Shown here in pieces: positions 22,035 through 31,796 of a stretch of 64,000 nucleotides of DNA. The notes under the pieces were generated by a model. It was not told where the DNA came from. It saw nothing but the letters and a program-made list of their open reading frames with translations, and ran no database searches. The position numbers and the translations under genes are program-made. This stretch comes from Moraxellaceae bacterium (lineage in GTDB: Bacteria; Pseudomonadota; Gammaproteobacteria; Pseudomonadales; Moraxellaceae): the NCBI GenBank assembly GCA_020697295.1, contig JAJFBF010000002.1, forward strand, positions 1-64,000. The letters run 5' to 3'. How positions within the stretch are numbered: position 1 is the stretch's first letter; the number at the start of each line of letters is the position of its first letter.

Positions 22035-22378
22035 TCCGTGGTCTTCTGATCCTGCTGGCCTGCCAGCTCGCCGGTGAATTCATCGCCACTGCCCTGGGCA
22101 TTCCCGTGCCGGGCGGCGTCATCGGCATGCTGCTGCTGTTTATCGGCCTCGTCCTGCGCCATGGCGTGCCCGCCGAGCTGGAGCAGGCCAGCCAGAGCGT
22201 GCTGCGCCACCTGGCCCTGTATTTCGTTCCCGCCTCGGTGGGCATCATGACCATGGGCCCGCTGCTGGCGCAGGAAGGCCTGCGCATTGGCGTGGTCATG
22301 GTGTTGTCGACCGTCATTCCCATGCTCGCCTGCGGCTACCTGCTCGACCGCTGGCTGGCGCGCCGGGGGCTGGCATGA
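22031..22378 (+). CDS. CidA/LrgA family membrane protein
   Basis: 115 residues with four predicted membrane segments. Holin-like CidA/LrgA family: the N-terminal LACQLAGEFIATALGIPVPGG and the following GMLLLFIGLVLR are typical. These proteins act with LrgB partners in murein hydrolase control, or, as newer work suggests, as small-molecule (for example pyruvate) transporters. ATGA overlap at both ends couples it to hflC and to the LrgB-like gene. Its place inside the hflKC-hisZ-purA order is unusual. Confidence 0.88.
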   Translation: MIRGLLILLACQLAGEFIATALGIPVPGGVIGMLLLFIGLVLRHGVPAELEQASQSVLRHLALYFVPASVGIMTMGPLLAQEGLRIGVVMVLSTVIPMLACGYLLDRWLARRGLA

Positions 22379-23070
22379 GCGCCCTCCTGGACTCGCCGGT
22401 GCCCTGGCTGATCCTCACACTGGGCGCCTTCGAGGGCGGCACCTGGCTTTACCGGCGGCTCGGCGAGCCGGTGTGGGCGCCGCCCCTGCTGATGGCGCTG
22501 GCCCTCATCATCGGCGTGCTGCTCGTCACCGGCATCGATTACGCGGTGTATTTCCGCGGCAATGCCCTGCTGCACTTCCTGCTCGGGCCCGCCACGGTGG
22601 CCCTGGCCGTGCCGCTTTATCACGCCTTGCCGCGCCTGCTGGCCGCCTTCCGGCCACTGGCCGGCACCCTGCTCCTGGGTACCGTACTCGGCGCCGGGGG
22701 CGCCATGAGCCTGGCCTGGCTGTTCCAGCTCTCGCACGAGAGCATCCTGGCCTTCGCCACCCGTGCCGTGACCACCCCCATCGCCATCGGCATCGCCGAG
22801 AAGATCCACGCGCCGCTGGCCCTGGCCGCCGCCCTGGTCGGCTTTTCCGGCGTGCTGGGAGCGGCGCTGGCCGAGCCGCTGCTCAAGGGAGTCAAGAGTG
22901 ACGTCGCCCGCGGCTTTGCCCTGGGACTGGCCGCCCATGGGGTCGGCACCGCCCGCGCCTTCCAGCTGCACCCCACCGCCGGCGCCTTCGCCGCCCTGGG
23001 CATGGGCCTCAACGGACTGCTCACGGCCTTCTGGCTGCCGCCCCTGGTGCGCGCCCTGTCGGGGCCCTGA
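22375..23070 (+). CDS. LrgB family membrane protein
   Basis: 231 residues, with about six membrane segments. The LrgB/CidB family is recognisable by AVYFRGNALLHFLLGPATVALAVPLY, the TTPIAIGIAEKI block and SDVARGFALGLAAHGVGTARAF-type ending. It works with the LrgA-like protein encoded immediately upstream (four-base overlap). A terminator follows, so the pair ends the hflX transcript. Confidence 0.9.
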   Translation: MSALLDSPVPWLILTLGAFEGGTWLYRRLGEPVWAPPLLMALALIIGVLLVTGIDYAVYFRGNALLHFLLGPATVALAVPLYHALPRLLAAFRPLAGTLLLGTVLGAGGAMSLAWLFQLSHESILAFATRAVTTPIAIGIAEKIHAPLALAAALVGFSGVLGAALAEPLLKGVKSDVARGFALGLAAHGVGTARAFQLHPTAGAFAALGMGLNGLLTAFWLPPLVRALSGP

Positions 23071-23151
23071 CCGGCGGCCAGCCGGCCTTCTTCCGCCACG
23101 CCGATGACGTCAAGGCTTGGGCCGGGAGGGGCGCTGCTGTTACTATTGGCC

Positions 23152-23177
23152 AAGCCGAGATTCTTCTCGGTTTTTTT
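23152..23177 (+). terminator. Rho-independent terminator after lrgB
   Basis: CCGAGA-ttct-TCTCGG with flanking A/T pairs and seven T's. It ends directly before a possible GTG at 23178, which argues for the downstream ATG as the hisZ start. Confidence 0.85.
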
Positions 23178-23213
23178 GTGTCCCCGCCCAAGCTCGTGAG
23201 CGACAGACTTTCC

Positions 23214-24395
23214 ATGACCCGTCCCGTCGAAACCTGGCTGCTGCCTGAAGGCGTCAGTGATGTGCTGCCGGCCGAGGCGACCCGCCTCGAGGCCCTGCGC
23301 CGCCGCCTGCTTGATCATTGCGCGGCCTGGGGTTACCAGCTCGTCTTCCCGCCGCTCATGGAGTTCCTCGACTCCCTGCTCACCGGCTCGGGCCACGACC
23401 TGGACCTGATGACCTTCAAGATCACCGACCAGCTCACCGGTCGCATGATGGGCGTGCGCGCCGACATCACGCCGCAGGTGGCGCGCCTCGACGCGCACTC
23501 GCTGCCGGTGGAAGGCCCGGCCCGCTACTGCTACGCCGGCACCACCCTCAATACCCGGCCCGCCGCGCTCGCGGCCTCGCGCTGCCCGGTGCAGATCGGC
23601 GCCGAGCTCTACGGCTATGCCGGCGTCGCGGGCGATATCGAGATCCTGCGCCTGATGCTGGAAACACTCGTCCTGGCCGGTTGCCGCCAGATCCAGCTCG
23701 ACCTCGGCCACGTCGCCATCTTTCGCGGCCTGGCCCGACTGGCGGGAATCAGCGGCCGTGAAGAGTCCTTCCTGTTTGACATCTATCAGCGCAAGGCCGT
23801 GGCCGAGCTGAAAGACTTCATGGCGGCGCGGCAGCTGCCGGCCTCCACGGCGGCGCGCTTCGAAAGCCTGCTCAAGCTGGCCGGCGGTGTCGCCGTGCTG
23901 GGCCAGGCCCGCCAGCTGCTGCAGGGCCTCGCCGCCGAGATCGACGACGCCCTGGTGGCGCTCGAGACCGTGGCCACGGCGCTGCAGGCCTCGCATCCCG
24001 GGGTGGCGCTGTATTTCGACCTCACCGAGCTGCGCGGCTATCACTACCACACCGGCCTCGTGTTCGCGGCCTACACGCCCGGCCTGCGCGCCGAGCTCGC
24101 CAAGGGCGGCCGCTACGACGCCGTCGGCGAAGCCTTCGGACGCTCGCGTCCGGCCACGGGTTTCAGCGCCGACCTCAAGTCCCTGCTCGCCTGTGCCGGC
24201 GAGGAGGCCGCGCCGGCGCTGGTGTTCGCCCCGGCGGGCGATGACGCCGGCTTGCGCGCGGCCATGATGCAATTGCGGGCACAGGGCGAGCGCGTGCGCC
24301 AGGCCCTGCCGGGTGAAATCACCAGCGCGGCCGCCGCAGGCTGCTCGCGCGAGCTCAAGCGTGTCGACGGCCAGTGGGTCGTCACCAATTCCTGA
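23214..24395 (+). CDS. hisZ: ATP phosphoribosyltransferase regulatory subunit HisZ
   Basis: 393 residues from ATG 23214 (MTRPVETWLLPEGVSDVLP). GTG 23178 abuts the terminator T-run and gives an unnatural extension. It is a HisRS-like paralogue that activates short-form HisG in histidine synthesis. Class II aaRS-like motifs: LVFPPLMEFLDSLL, RADITPQVARLDAH, and the truncated C-terminus without an anticodon domain. Followed after 27 bases by purA, the conserved hisZ-purA order. Confidence 0.94.
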   Translation: MTRPVETWLLPEGVSDVLPAEATRLEALRRRLLDHCAAWGYQLVFPPLMEFLDSLLTGSGHDLDLMTFKITDQLTGRMMGVRADITPQVARLDAHSLPVEGPARYCYAGTTLNTRPAALAASRCPVQIGAELYGYAGVAGDIEILRLMLETLVLAGCRQIQLDLGHVAIFRGLARLAGISGREESFLFDIYQRKAVAELKDFMAARQLPASTAARFESLLKLAGGVAVLGQARQLLQGLAAEIDDALVALETVATALQASHPGVALYFDLTELRGYHYHTGLVFAAYTPGLRAELAKGGRYDAVGEAFGRSRPATGFSADLKSLLACAGEEAAPALVFAPAGDDAGLRAAMMQLRAQGERVRQALPGEITSAAAAGCSRELKRVDGQWVVTNS

Positions 24396-24410
24396 ATCTG
24401 TTTGCAGTAA

Positions 24411-25742
<1,332 letters not shown>

Positions 25743-25760
25743 CCGGGCGGGGGCGCGTCG

Positions 25761-26447
25761 ATGCCGGCTGCAGCCTCCCGCTTTTCCCTGCGCACCTGGT
25801 ACCGCACGCCGGTGCGGCGTGCGCTGGCGCGGCAGCTGTATTTCTCGGGCCTGGAATCACTGTGGCTGGTGCTGCTGATCGGCATTGCCGTCGGCGCCAT
25901 CATCGTCTCGCAACTGCACTTCGGCATCGGCCAGAGCGGATCGGAAACCCTGCGCCTCATGGCCGGCCTGCTGTTTGGCGAGCTGGCGCCGCTGCTCACC
26001 GCCCTGATCCTGATCGCGCGCTCGTCTTCGGCCATGGCCAGCGAACTGGCCGCCATGCGCGTTAACAACGAGATCTGGATGCTGACGCAATTCGGCATCA
26101 ACCCGGTACATTACCTGCTGCTGCCGCGCGTGACGGGCATGCTGGTCGCCAGTGTCCTGCTCGCGATCTACCTGGCGGTGGCCGCGCTGGTCGCCGGCGC
26201 CTTGCTGGTGTCGGGCCCCAACGCCCTGGGCGAGCTGGCCCGGCTGGGTGATGCGCTGTCGTTGTCGACGGTGGTTATGGGCCTGCTCAAGACCGCGCTC
26301 TTCGGCTTTGTAGTGGCGTTGATCGCCTGCCGTACCGGCATTCGCGCGGGCGGCGCCATGACCGAGATTCCGCGCGCCGCTTCGCGCGCCGTGGTGAGCA
26401 GCCTGCTCACCGTATTTGTGCTGGACGCGCTATGGGCCCTGCTGTGA
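25761..26447 (+). CDS. MlaE-type ABC transporter permease
   Basis: 228 residues, five or so membrane segments. MlaE/permease family: SGLESLWLVLLIGIAVG, the amphipathic ELAPLLTALILIARSSSAMASELAAMR block and QFGINPVHYLLLPR match the conserved core seen in MlaE (RELGPVVAALLFAGRAGSA...). It would carry lipids across the inner membrane with an MCE partner. Its GTGA overlap with the next gene couples it to the degenerate ATPase-like protein. There is no mlaB or mlaC beside it. Confidence 0.88.
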   Translation: MPAAASRFSLRTWYRTPVRRALARQLYFSGLESLWLVLLIGIAVGAIIVSQLHFGIGQSGSETLRLMAGLLFGELAPLLTALILIARSSSAMASELAAMRVNNEIWMLTQFGINPVHYLLLPRVTGMLVASVLLAIYLAVAALVAGALLVSGPNALGELARLGDALSLSTVVMGLLKTALFGFVVALIACRTGIRAGGAMTEIPRAASRAVVSSLLTVFVLDALWALL

Positions 26448-26968
26448 GTACATTGCCCCCGCCGGGCCACTGGGCCCTCGGCGCCGATACCCAGGCGCAT
26501 GCCGAGCGGCTGGTCGCCCAGGCGCAGCGCGAAGGCTTGCGTACGGGCTGGCTGGCAAGCGAGGCCGGCTTCCTGAGCAACCTCAATATCATCGAGAATC
26601 TGCGCCTGCTGCATGACTGGTACAGCGACGACGGCGCCGCCTTCGAGGTCGCACTGTCGAAGGCGGTGGCGCAACTGCCAGTGCCGGCCACGGACTGGCT
26701 GCAGGCGCGGCCCTCGCAGCTGGGCGCCGCCACCTTGCTGCAGGCGCGCTGCCTGCGCCTGCTGCTGCTGCGCCCCGACTTCGTGGTGCTGCATCCGGCC
26801 TGCCTGGCCCAGGCGGGGCCGGGGCTTGCCGACCAGCTTGTCGCCGGACTGGCCGGGGCCCGTCTGCTTTTGCTTGCCGAGCCGATGCCTGATTGGCCAG
26901 CATGGCCGCCTGCCCGCCCCACCGGTCCCGCTGCTTCCAGCGCTGCCGACGAGGACACTGTTGTATGA
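26444..26968 (+). CDS. Degenerate MlaF/ABC ATPase-like protein lacking nucleotide-binding motifs
   Basis: 174 residues from GTG 26444 (GTGA overlap with the permease); ATG 26432 is also in frame. It occupies the ATPase position of an Mla operon and the pattern aligns with MlaF: GFLSNLNIIENLRLLHDW fits the Q-loop region, RPSQLGAATLLQARCLRLLLLRPDF fits signature plus Walker B flanks. However, Walker A is absent altogether, LSGGM reads LGAAT, and the Walker B-Glu reads FVVLHPA. It therefore cannot bind and hydrolyse ATP in the usual way. It ends by ATGA overlap with the MCE gene, and the frame is intact, so it is maintained rather than decayed. Confidence 0.6.
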   Translation: MSTLPPPGHWALGADTQAHAERLVAQAQREGLRTGWLASEAGFLSNLNIIENLRLLHDWYSDDGAAFEVALSKAVAQLPVPATDWLQARPSQLGAATLLQARCLRLLLLRPDFVVLHPACLAQAGPGLADQLVAGLAGARLLLLAEPMPDWPAWPPARPTGPAASSAADEDTVV

Positions 26969-27960
26969 GCCAGTCTGTCGACATCGATCCGCGCTTCCAG
27001 CGCCTTGGCCTCAAGCTCGGCCTCTTCGTGGGCGCCGGCGTGCTGCTTTGCCTGGCCATCCTGCTCGCCATGGCGGTGCGTCAGGGTTATTTCTCGCCCA
27101 AGACGCCGGTGTCTTTCCAGGCGGCGAGCGGCACCGACCTGAGCCCGGGCATGGCGGTAAAGTTGTCCGGCTTCAAGATCGGCGAGGTCAGCGCGGTCGA
27201 GCTGAACCAGCTGGCGCGCGTGGACGTGGAGATGCAGATCGAGAATCGCTACCTGCAATGGATCAAGGGCGATTCCGTGGCCACGCTGGCCCGCGAAGGC
27301 ATGATCGGCGACAGCTTCATCAGCATCTCGAGCGGCAACCCCGCCATGCCGGCGCTGACTCCCGAGGATCGCCTGCGCTTCGTGGCCGGCAGCAGCCTCG
27401 GTGACATCGCGCTCGATGTGCGTAATCGCGTGGTGCCGGTGATCGACGAGCTGCATGCCTTCCTGCAGTACACCAATGATCCCAAGGGCGATGTGCGGGC
27501 GACTTTCCGCGAGATGCACGCCCTGACGCTGCAGTTGCAGCAAACCCGCAAGGAGGTCGATGCTGCCCTGGTCGCGGTCAATCACCTGGCGGCAACGGAA
27601 GCGCCGGCGACCCTGGCCCAGACCCGCGGGGCGCTGGCGCGCGCCGAGGCCAGCCTGGCGGAGCTCGAGAAGGCCATTCCGGCCCTGTCGGCCCAGGCCG
27701 GACGCTCGCTGAGCGCGCTCGACCAGGCGACAGGCGCCGCTGCCGCCACCGCGCTGCGCGCCGGCAAGCTCATGGATGACGCCGCTCCCCGGCTCGACAG
27801 CAGCCTGGCCGAGGCCGAGCTCCTGCTGCGCGACAGCCGCGCGGCCCTCTCGGCCGCGCGCACCCGCTGGCCCTTCAAGGGACCGGACGTGGCGCCGGCC
27901 CTGCAACAGGCCCCTGTGCCTGCCGCTGCGCCGGCCACGCCCCTGCAGGCGGAGCAATAA
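26965..27960 (+). CDS. MlaD family MCE-domain protein
   Basis: 331 residues from ATG 26965. One N-terminal membrane anchor (about 18-38), then one MCE domain (about 48-125: GTDLSPGMAVKLSGFKIGEV...; EGMIGDSFISISSG). The C-terminal half is a long helical, Ala-rich region (140-310) likely forming a tube or coiled bundle as in longer MCE proteins, ending in a Pro/Ala tail. It should bind the MlaE-like permease and carry lipids in the periplasm. Much longer than E. coli MlaD (183 residues). Confidence 0.88.
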   Translation: MSQSVDIDPRFQRLGLKLGLFVGAGVLLCLAILLAMAVRQGYFSPKTPVSFQAASGTDLSPGMAVKLSGFKIGEVSAVELNQLARVDVEMQIENRYLQWIKGDSVATLAREGMIGDSFISISSGNPAMPALTPEDRLRFVAGSSLGDIALDVRNRVVPVIDELHAFLQYTNDPKGDVRATFREMHALTLQLQQTRKEVDAALVAVNHLAATEAPATLAQTRGALARAEASLAELEKAIPALSAQAGRSLSALDQATGAAAATALRAGKLMDDAAPRLDSSLAEAELLLRDSRAALSAARTRWPFKGPDVAPALQQAPVPAAAPATPLQAEQ

Positions 27961-28211
27961 GGATTTCCCGGGGAAGCGCCTGACGGCCGGCCGTGGTTCT
28001 CCCTGCACCGGCCCACTCTGATGGGGGCGATCTGTCGGGTCGCTGGCCCATCATTCCCGTTCCCGTTCCCGTTCCCGTTCCCGTTCCCGTTCCCGTTCCC
28101 GTTCCCGTTCCATGCCCCAAGCTTTGGGCTCAGGCTCAAGCCCGGGTTGGCGGATCCTTGCGGTCAAGCCTCCGGGGGGCCACCGCCCGCGCCACCGGGA
28201 GGCTGAAAATG
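27961..28211. other. Intergenic stretch with tandem repeat, MlaD/pilin convergent junction
   Basis: The gap between the convergent MCE and pilin genes carries no gene. It holds the TTCCCG array at 28054-28111 and, beyond it, the pilin terminator. Confidence 0.6.
28054..28111. repeat. 6-bp tandem repeat, nine and two-thirds copies
   Basis: Nine perfect copies of TTCCCG plus TTCC. It is unrelated in sequence to the arrays near 6971 and 42456 but sits in a similar place, at a convergent gene junction. Confidence 0.95.
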
Positions 28212-28236
28212 AAAAAGGCCCGCAATTGCGGGCCTT
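28212..28236 (-). terminator. Rho-independent terminator of the pilin gene
   Basis: Perfect palindrome AAGGCCCGCAA/TTGCGGGCCTT. On the minus strand it is followed by five T's, and it lies 28 bases after the pilin stop. Confidence 0.85.
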
Positions 28237-28263
28237 GGTGGCCGCCTGCGGCCAGGCTGTCGC

Positions 28264-28713
28264 TCAGCGGCAGTTGGCGGGCCGGAAGCGCCGGTCGATG
28301 GTGGTGGGCCCCTGGCTGGTACAGGTCCAGACCATGGAGCCGGGCCTGGTGTTGAGGTCGGGCTTCAGGATCAGGCTCTTGCCGGCGATGGCCGCATCGG
28401 CGTTGAAGGTGATGGTGATCACGCCCGAGCCGCCCACGGCGATTTCCAGGGTGTTGTTGCCGGTCACGCTGGTGGGCATGGCCAGGCCATAGCTTGGATT
28501 GGCCACAGGGCCGGAGCCGAGGAAGCGGCCAATGCTGAAGCGGGCTTCTTCCACGGCGGTTTTGGTGCCCCCGGAAAGAAACAGGCCTTCCGCGACTTTT
28601 GCGCGGACCGTGTAGTCCTGGTAGGCCGGAATGGCCACGGCGGCCAGGATGCCGATGATCGCCACGACGATCATCAATTCAATGAGGGTAAAACCCCGGT
28701 TAGTTATTTTCAC
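28264..28713 (-). CDS. pilA: Type IV pilin (PilA-like major pilin)
   Basis: 149 residues from GTG 28713, with AAGGTG ribosome site. The class IIIa prepilin leader is six residues plus Gly (VKITNRG), cut before Phe8; the mature N-terminus [20 protein letters not shown] has the conserved Glu5 and hydrophobic spine. The C-terminal end has two Cys (TWTC-like, ANC) likely forming the D-loop disulfide. A long in-frame upstream extension is not translated in known pilins. It is transcribed alone, with a sigma-54-like promoter upstream and a terminator downstream; no pilB/C/D genes are near. Confidence 0.92.
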   Translation of the reverse strand: MKITNRGFTLIELMIVVAIIGILAAVAIPAYQDYTVRAKVAEGLFLSGGTKTAVEEARFSIGRFLGSGPVANPSYGLAMPTSVTGNNTLEIAVGGSGVITITFNADAAIAGKSLILKPDLNTRPGSMVWTCTSQGPTTIDRRFRPANCR

Positions 28714-28769
28714 ATTCGCACCTTGCGGCCTGATCCCTGTGGGCAAAAAATAGTCTGCCCAGAGCAATA

Positions 28770-28785
28770 AGCAATAAGCGGGCCA
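28770..28785 (-). promoter_or_regulatory. Sigma-54 (-24/-12) promoter of pilin
   Basis: On the minus strand TGGCCC-GCTTA-TTGCT, five of six bases at the -24 element and a perfect -12 with the required 10-bp GG-GC spacing. It lies about 57 bases upstream of the pilin GTG. RpoN control of pilA is well known in Pseudomonas. Confidence 0.6.
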
Positions 28786-29073
28786 TTGCCATATTTGTGA
28801 CGGAAGGCCCATTCTGCGTGGACTCAGCGGATGCTTTCCGGGGATGAACGGTAAAGGCTGTGTCAAAAAACGACAATTCTGTCAGTGGGGGGGCCGCACG
28901 TGGTACCCCTTTTCGTTGTACTTCTTTGCAGGAAGGCAAGCGGCGCCAGGGGAATGGGGCGGCGCCGGCATGCCGGTCGCGTGTCGGGTCCACAGGCTGC
29001 GGCGGTCACGGGAACCGGGGATGCGGGCTGGAAGAGGGAAGGGCGCGGCAGTGCCGCGCCCTTCCGGGTGACG
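28786..29073. other. Gap between pilin promoter and SDR gene
   Basis: Together with the pilin leader this makes a gene-free stretch of 360 bp (28714-29073). Near its right edge is a long palindrome (GGAAGGGCGCGGCA/TGCCGCGCCCTTCC, about 29038-29064) just past the SDR stop, likely part of its transcript end although no T-run follows. Confidence 0.5.
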
Positions 29074-29913
29074 TCAGGCGCCGAGGAGTTTCTTGCGGCG
29101 CGAACGGGCGCCGGCCACCAGCAATGTCTGGTAAGCCGTGGGCAGGGTGCGCTGCAGCAGGTCGATGACGTAGGCGTCCTTGCCGATCAGCAGGCGCCGC
29201 TTGTTCTTCATGATGGCGTCAACCACGGCCAGGGCGGCGTCCTCCGCCGTGGTGGTGAAGGCCTTCTCGAAGTCGCGCGTGGACTTCACGTCGACCATGC
29301 CCGGCGTCTCGGTGACGCGGGCATTGCGGGCGATGTTGGTCTTGATGCCGCCCGGGTGCACGCAGGTCACGCCGATATTGCTGCCCTCGATTTCCATTTC
29401 CTCGCGCAGGGCCTCGGTAAAGCCCTTCACCGCGAACTTGGCGGCGTTGTAGGCCGACTGCGTCGGCACGGCGATCAGGCCGAACACGGAAGAGACGTTG
29501 ACCACGGCGCCTTCGCCGGCGGTCTTGATATGGGGCAGGAAGGCCTTGGTGCCGTAGACCACACCCCAGAAGTTGACGCCCATCAGCCACTCGAAGTCGG
29601 AGTACTGCATGTCCTCGACGGTGGCGCCAAGGGCGACGCCGGCATTGTTGAAGATGATGTTGACGAGGCCGTGGTCGGCGACGACCTCATCGGCCCAGGC
29701 ATACATCTGCTCGCGGCTGGCCACGTCGACCTTGCGCGTGGTGACCTTGACGCCGTGCTGCAGGCACTTGGCGGCGGTGTCGGCCAGGCCGGTCTCGTTC
29801 ACGTCGGACAGGGCCAGGTGGCAGCCCTTGCTGGCCATCAGGATGGCGGTGGCGCGGCCGATGCCGGAGCCGGCGCCGGTGATGGCGGCGACCTTGTCTT
29901 TGAGCGTCTTCAT
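29074..29913 (-). CDS. Short-chain dehydrogenase/reductase
   Basis: 279 residues, classical SDR. The NAD(P)-binding TGAGSGIG motif is at 13-19, NNAG at 89-92, the catalytic Ser at about 141-142 and YxxxK at Tyr155/Lys159. Substrate unknown; the C-terminal basic tail (GARSRRKKLLGA) is like those of lipid- or steroid-acting SDRs in this bacterial group (inference). It diverges from a TetR gene across a REP-containing 227-bp gap, so that regulator may control it. Confidence 0.9.
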   Translation of the reverse strand: MKTLKDKVAAITGAGSGIGRATAILMASKGCHLALSDVNETGLADTAAKCLQHGVKVTTRKVDVASREQMYAWADEVVADHGLVNIIFNNAGVALGATVEDMQYSDFEWLMGVNFWGVVYGTKAFLPHIKTAGEGAVVNVSSVFGLIAVPTQSAYNAAKFAVKGFTEALREEMEIEGSNIGVTCVHPGGIKTNIARNARVTETPGMVDVKSTRDFEKAFTTTAEDAALAVVDAIMKNKRRLLIGKDAYVIDLLQRTLPTAYQTLLVAGARSRRKKLLGA

Positions 29914-29948
29914 GTTCTGGTGTCCTGCACTGTCGTGTCGTGTCGTGG

Positions 29949-30006
29949 TAGGTCGGACTTCAGTCCGACACCCTCACCCGGCCGTCGGACTGAAGCCCGA
30001 CCTGCA
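29949..30006. repeat. REP-like inverted pair (BIME-like)
   Basis: TAGGTCGGACTTCAGTCCGAC (29949-29969) faces GTCGGACTGAAGCCCGACCTGCA (29984-30006). Same family as the elements near 54120, 60577, 61571 and 63829. A short TGTCG x3 run precedes it. Confidence 0.8.
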
Positions 30007-30140
30007 AGGGGTGTTGCCGGCGCGAAACCCTTGGCCCCGGAGGGTGGCGTGGGGCATGATGCGGGTATCTGGCAACAAGCGTTGTCACATTATGAGTGCC
30101 AGTCGCCGCTGTCAATGGCGCGGCTTGCCCGGGAATAGTC

Positions 30141-30806
30141 ATGTCAGGCCAGAATCCACCTGTCCCCGATGAAAGCCCTCCCGTCCTGCGCCGCTATGGC
30201 GGCCGGGGCGGGGAGGAGCGCCGGGCCGAGCGCCGCGAGCGCCTGCTCGAGGCCGGCCTCGCCGTGTTTGGCCAGGCCGGCTATCACGGCGCCACCGTCC
30301 GGCAGATCTGTGCCGGGGCGGCCCTGACCGAGCGCTATTTCTACGAGTCCTTCGCCAACCGCGAAGACCTACTGTGTGCCGTCTATGAGCGTCACATGGC
30401 TGTGCAGCAGGAGCGCATTGCGCGAGCCGTGCTGGCGGCTCCGCGCGAGCCGCTGGCCATGATCGAGGCGGGGTTGCGCGCCTTCCTCGAGCTCGCGCGC
30501 GAGAGCCCCGCCGGCGCGAGGGTGCAGTTTGTCGAGGTGCTGGGCATCAGCCCGCGCGTGGACCGGCTCTACCGCAATGCCATCGAGAACTTCGCGCAAC
30601 TGCTGCGCGGCTGGAACACCGAGCTGCAGCAGGAGGACGCGGCGTACCCGGGCGACGCCGATACGCTGGCCGTGGGCCTGGTGGGTGCCGCAGTCGGGAT
30701 TGCCAGTCGCTGGCTGCTCTCGGGCTTTGCGCAGCCGCTGGAAGTGATGCTGCACACCATGCTCACCATCTTCCGGGGCGTCTGGCAGCAGACGCAGCCC
30801 CGCTGA
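30141..30806 (+). CDS. TetR family transcriptional regulator
   Basis: 221 residues from ATG 30141. The N-terminal HTH is clear (RLLEAGLAVFGQAGYHGATVRQICAGAALTERYFYESFANREDLL, about residues 33-77); the C-terminal ligand domain is not diagnostic. It diverges from the SDR gene. The sequence ACAAGCGTTGT near 30075 in the shared gap is a possible half-symmetric operator. Confidence 0.9.
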   Translation: MSGQNPPVPDESPPVLRRYGGRGGEERRAERRERLLEAGLAVFGQAGYHGATVRQICAGAALTERYFYESFANREDLLCAVYERHMAVQQERIARAVLAAPREPLAMIEAGLRAFLELARESPAGARVQFVEVLGISPRVDRLYRNAIENFAQLLRGWNTELQQEDAAYPGDADTLAVGLVGAAVGIASRWLLSGFAQPLEVMLHTMLTIFRGVWQQTQPR

Positions 30807-30914
30807 CCGTTCGCGCGTTGCGGCCGGGGTGGCGATCGCCACTCAGAAGTTATCCCGGCAAGTCGGGACTTATCCCGGCGGGCAAACCACAGGGCTCCCC
30901 GCGGGAGCAGGCAT

Positions 30915-31613
30915 TTAGCGTGGCACGTACACGTGGTTCATGCGGCGCTGGATGATGGCGGCCTTGCGCTTCAGGGCGCGGGTGTTGCGGTTCTTGTCGT
31001 AGAAGCGCGGATTGGGAATCATCGCCGCCATTTTGGCCGCCTGGGCCGGCCCGATGCTGCGCGCCGGTACGCCGTAGTAGTGTCGCGCCGCCGCCTCCGC
31101 GCCAAAGACACCGTCGCCCCATTCGATCACATTCAGGTAGATCTCGAAGATACGGCGCTTGCTCATCATGTTTTCCATCATCACCGTGATGATGGCTTCC
31201 TCGGCCTTGCGCCAGGGCGTGCGCTTGCCGGAAAGGAAGAGGTTCTTGGCGAGCTGCTGCGAGATCGTCGACCCGCCGGCCACTACCTTTCCTTTCTTGA
31301 GGTTCTTTTCCCAGGCGGTCTGGATGCCCTCCCAGTCAAAGCCGTCATGCTGCAGGAACTTGGCATCCTCGCTCGCCATCACCGCGCGCTTGAGCGCGGG
31401 CGAGATCTTTGCGTAGGGCACCCATTTGTGGTGCAGCTCGGCGTCGGGATCCTTGTCCTGCATGACCTCCAGGCGCGCCTCCATGAAGGCGGAGCGCGAG
31501 GGGTTGTGGTCGATCCACCAGGCGATATGGGCGAGCAGCCAGAGGTGGTAGGCCAGCACGATGCCGGCAATGAGCAGCACGAGGCGCCACAGGAAGCGAC
31601 GGGTCAGGACCAT
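30915..31613 (-). CDS. mtgA: Monofunctional peptidoglycan glycosyltransferase MtgA
   Basis: 232 residues. N-terminal membrane anchor (about 8-30), then the GT51 domain: catalytic Glu in SEDAKFLQHDGFDWEGI, GGSTISQQLAKNLFLS, and KRRIFEIYLNVIEWGDGVFGAEAAA. It polymerises lipid II without a transpeptidase domain. Transcribed alone, divergent from the EamA gene. Confidence 0.96.
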   Translation of the reverse strand: MVLTRRFLWRLVLLIAGIVLAYHLWLLAHIAWWIDHNPSRSAFMEARLEVMQDKDPDAELHHKWVPYAKISPALKRAVMASEDAKFLQHDGFDWEGIQTAWEKNLKKGKVVAGGSTISQQLAKNLFLSGKRTPWRKAEEAIITVMMENMMSKRRIFEIYLNVIEWGDGVFGAEAAARHYYGVPARSIGPAQAAKMAAMIPNPRFYDKNRNTRALKRKAAIIQRRMNHVYVPR

Positions 31614-31796
31614 GGCAGGGACGCAGCGTACGGACAGGGGCGCGTATTCAAGCCTTTTTTCCGATTTCCCGAAACCCCGGCGCCGGCGTTGTCCGGCCCG
31701 GGAGGCCAGGATTGCCTGTCATTCCAGCCCGGCCGGCTCTCGCATTCGAACGCCAAAGCTTTAACAATGCGCCGCTCCCCTTCCCTGGAACCTGCC

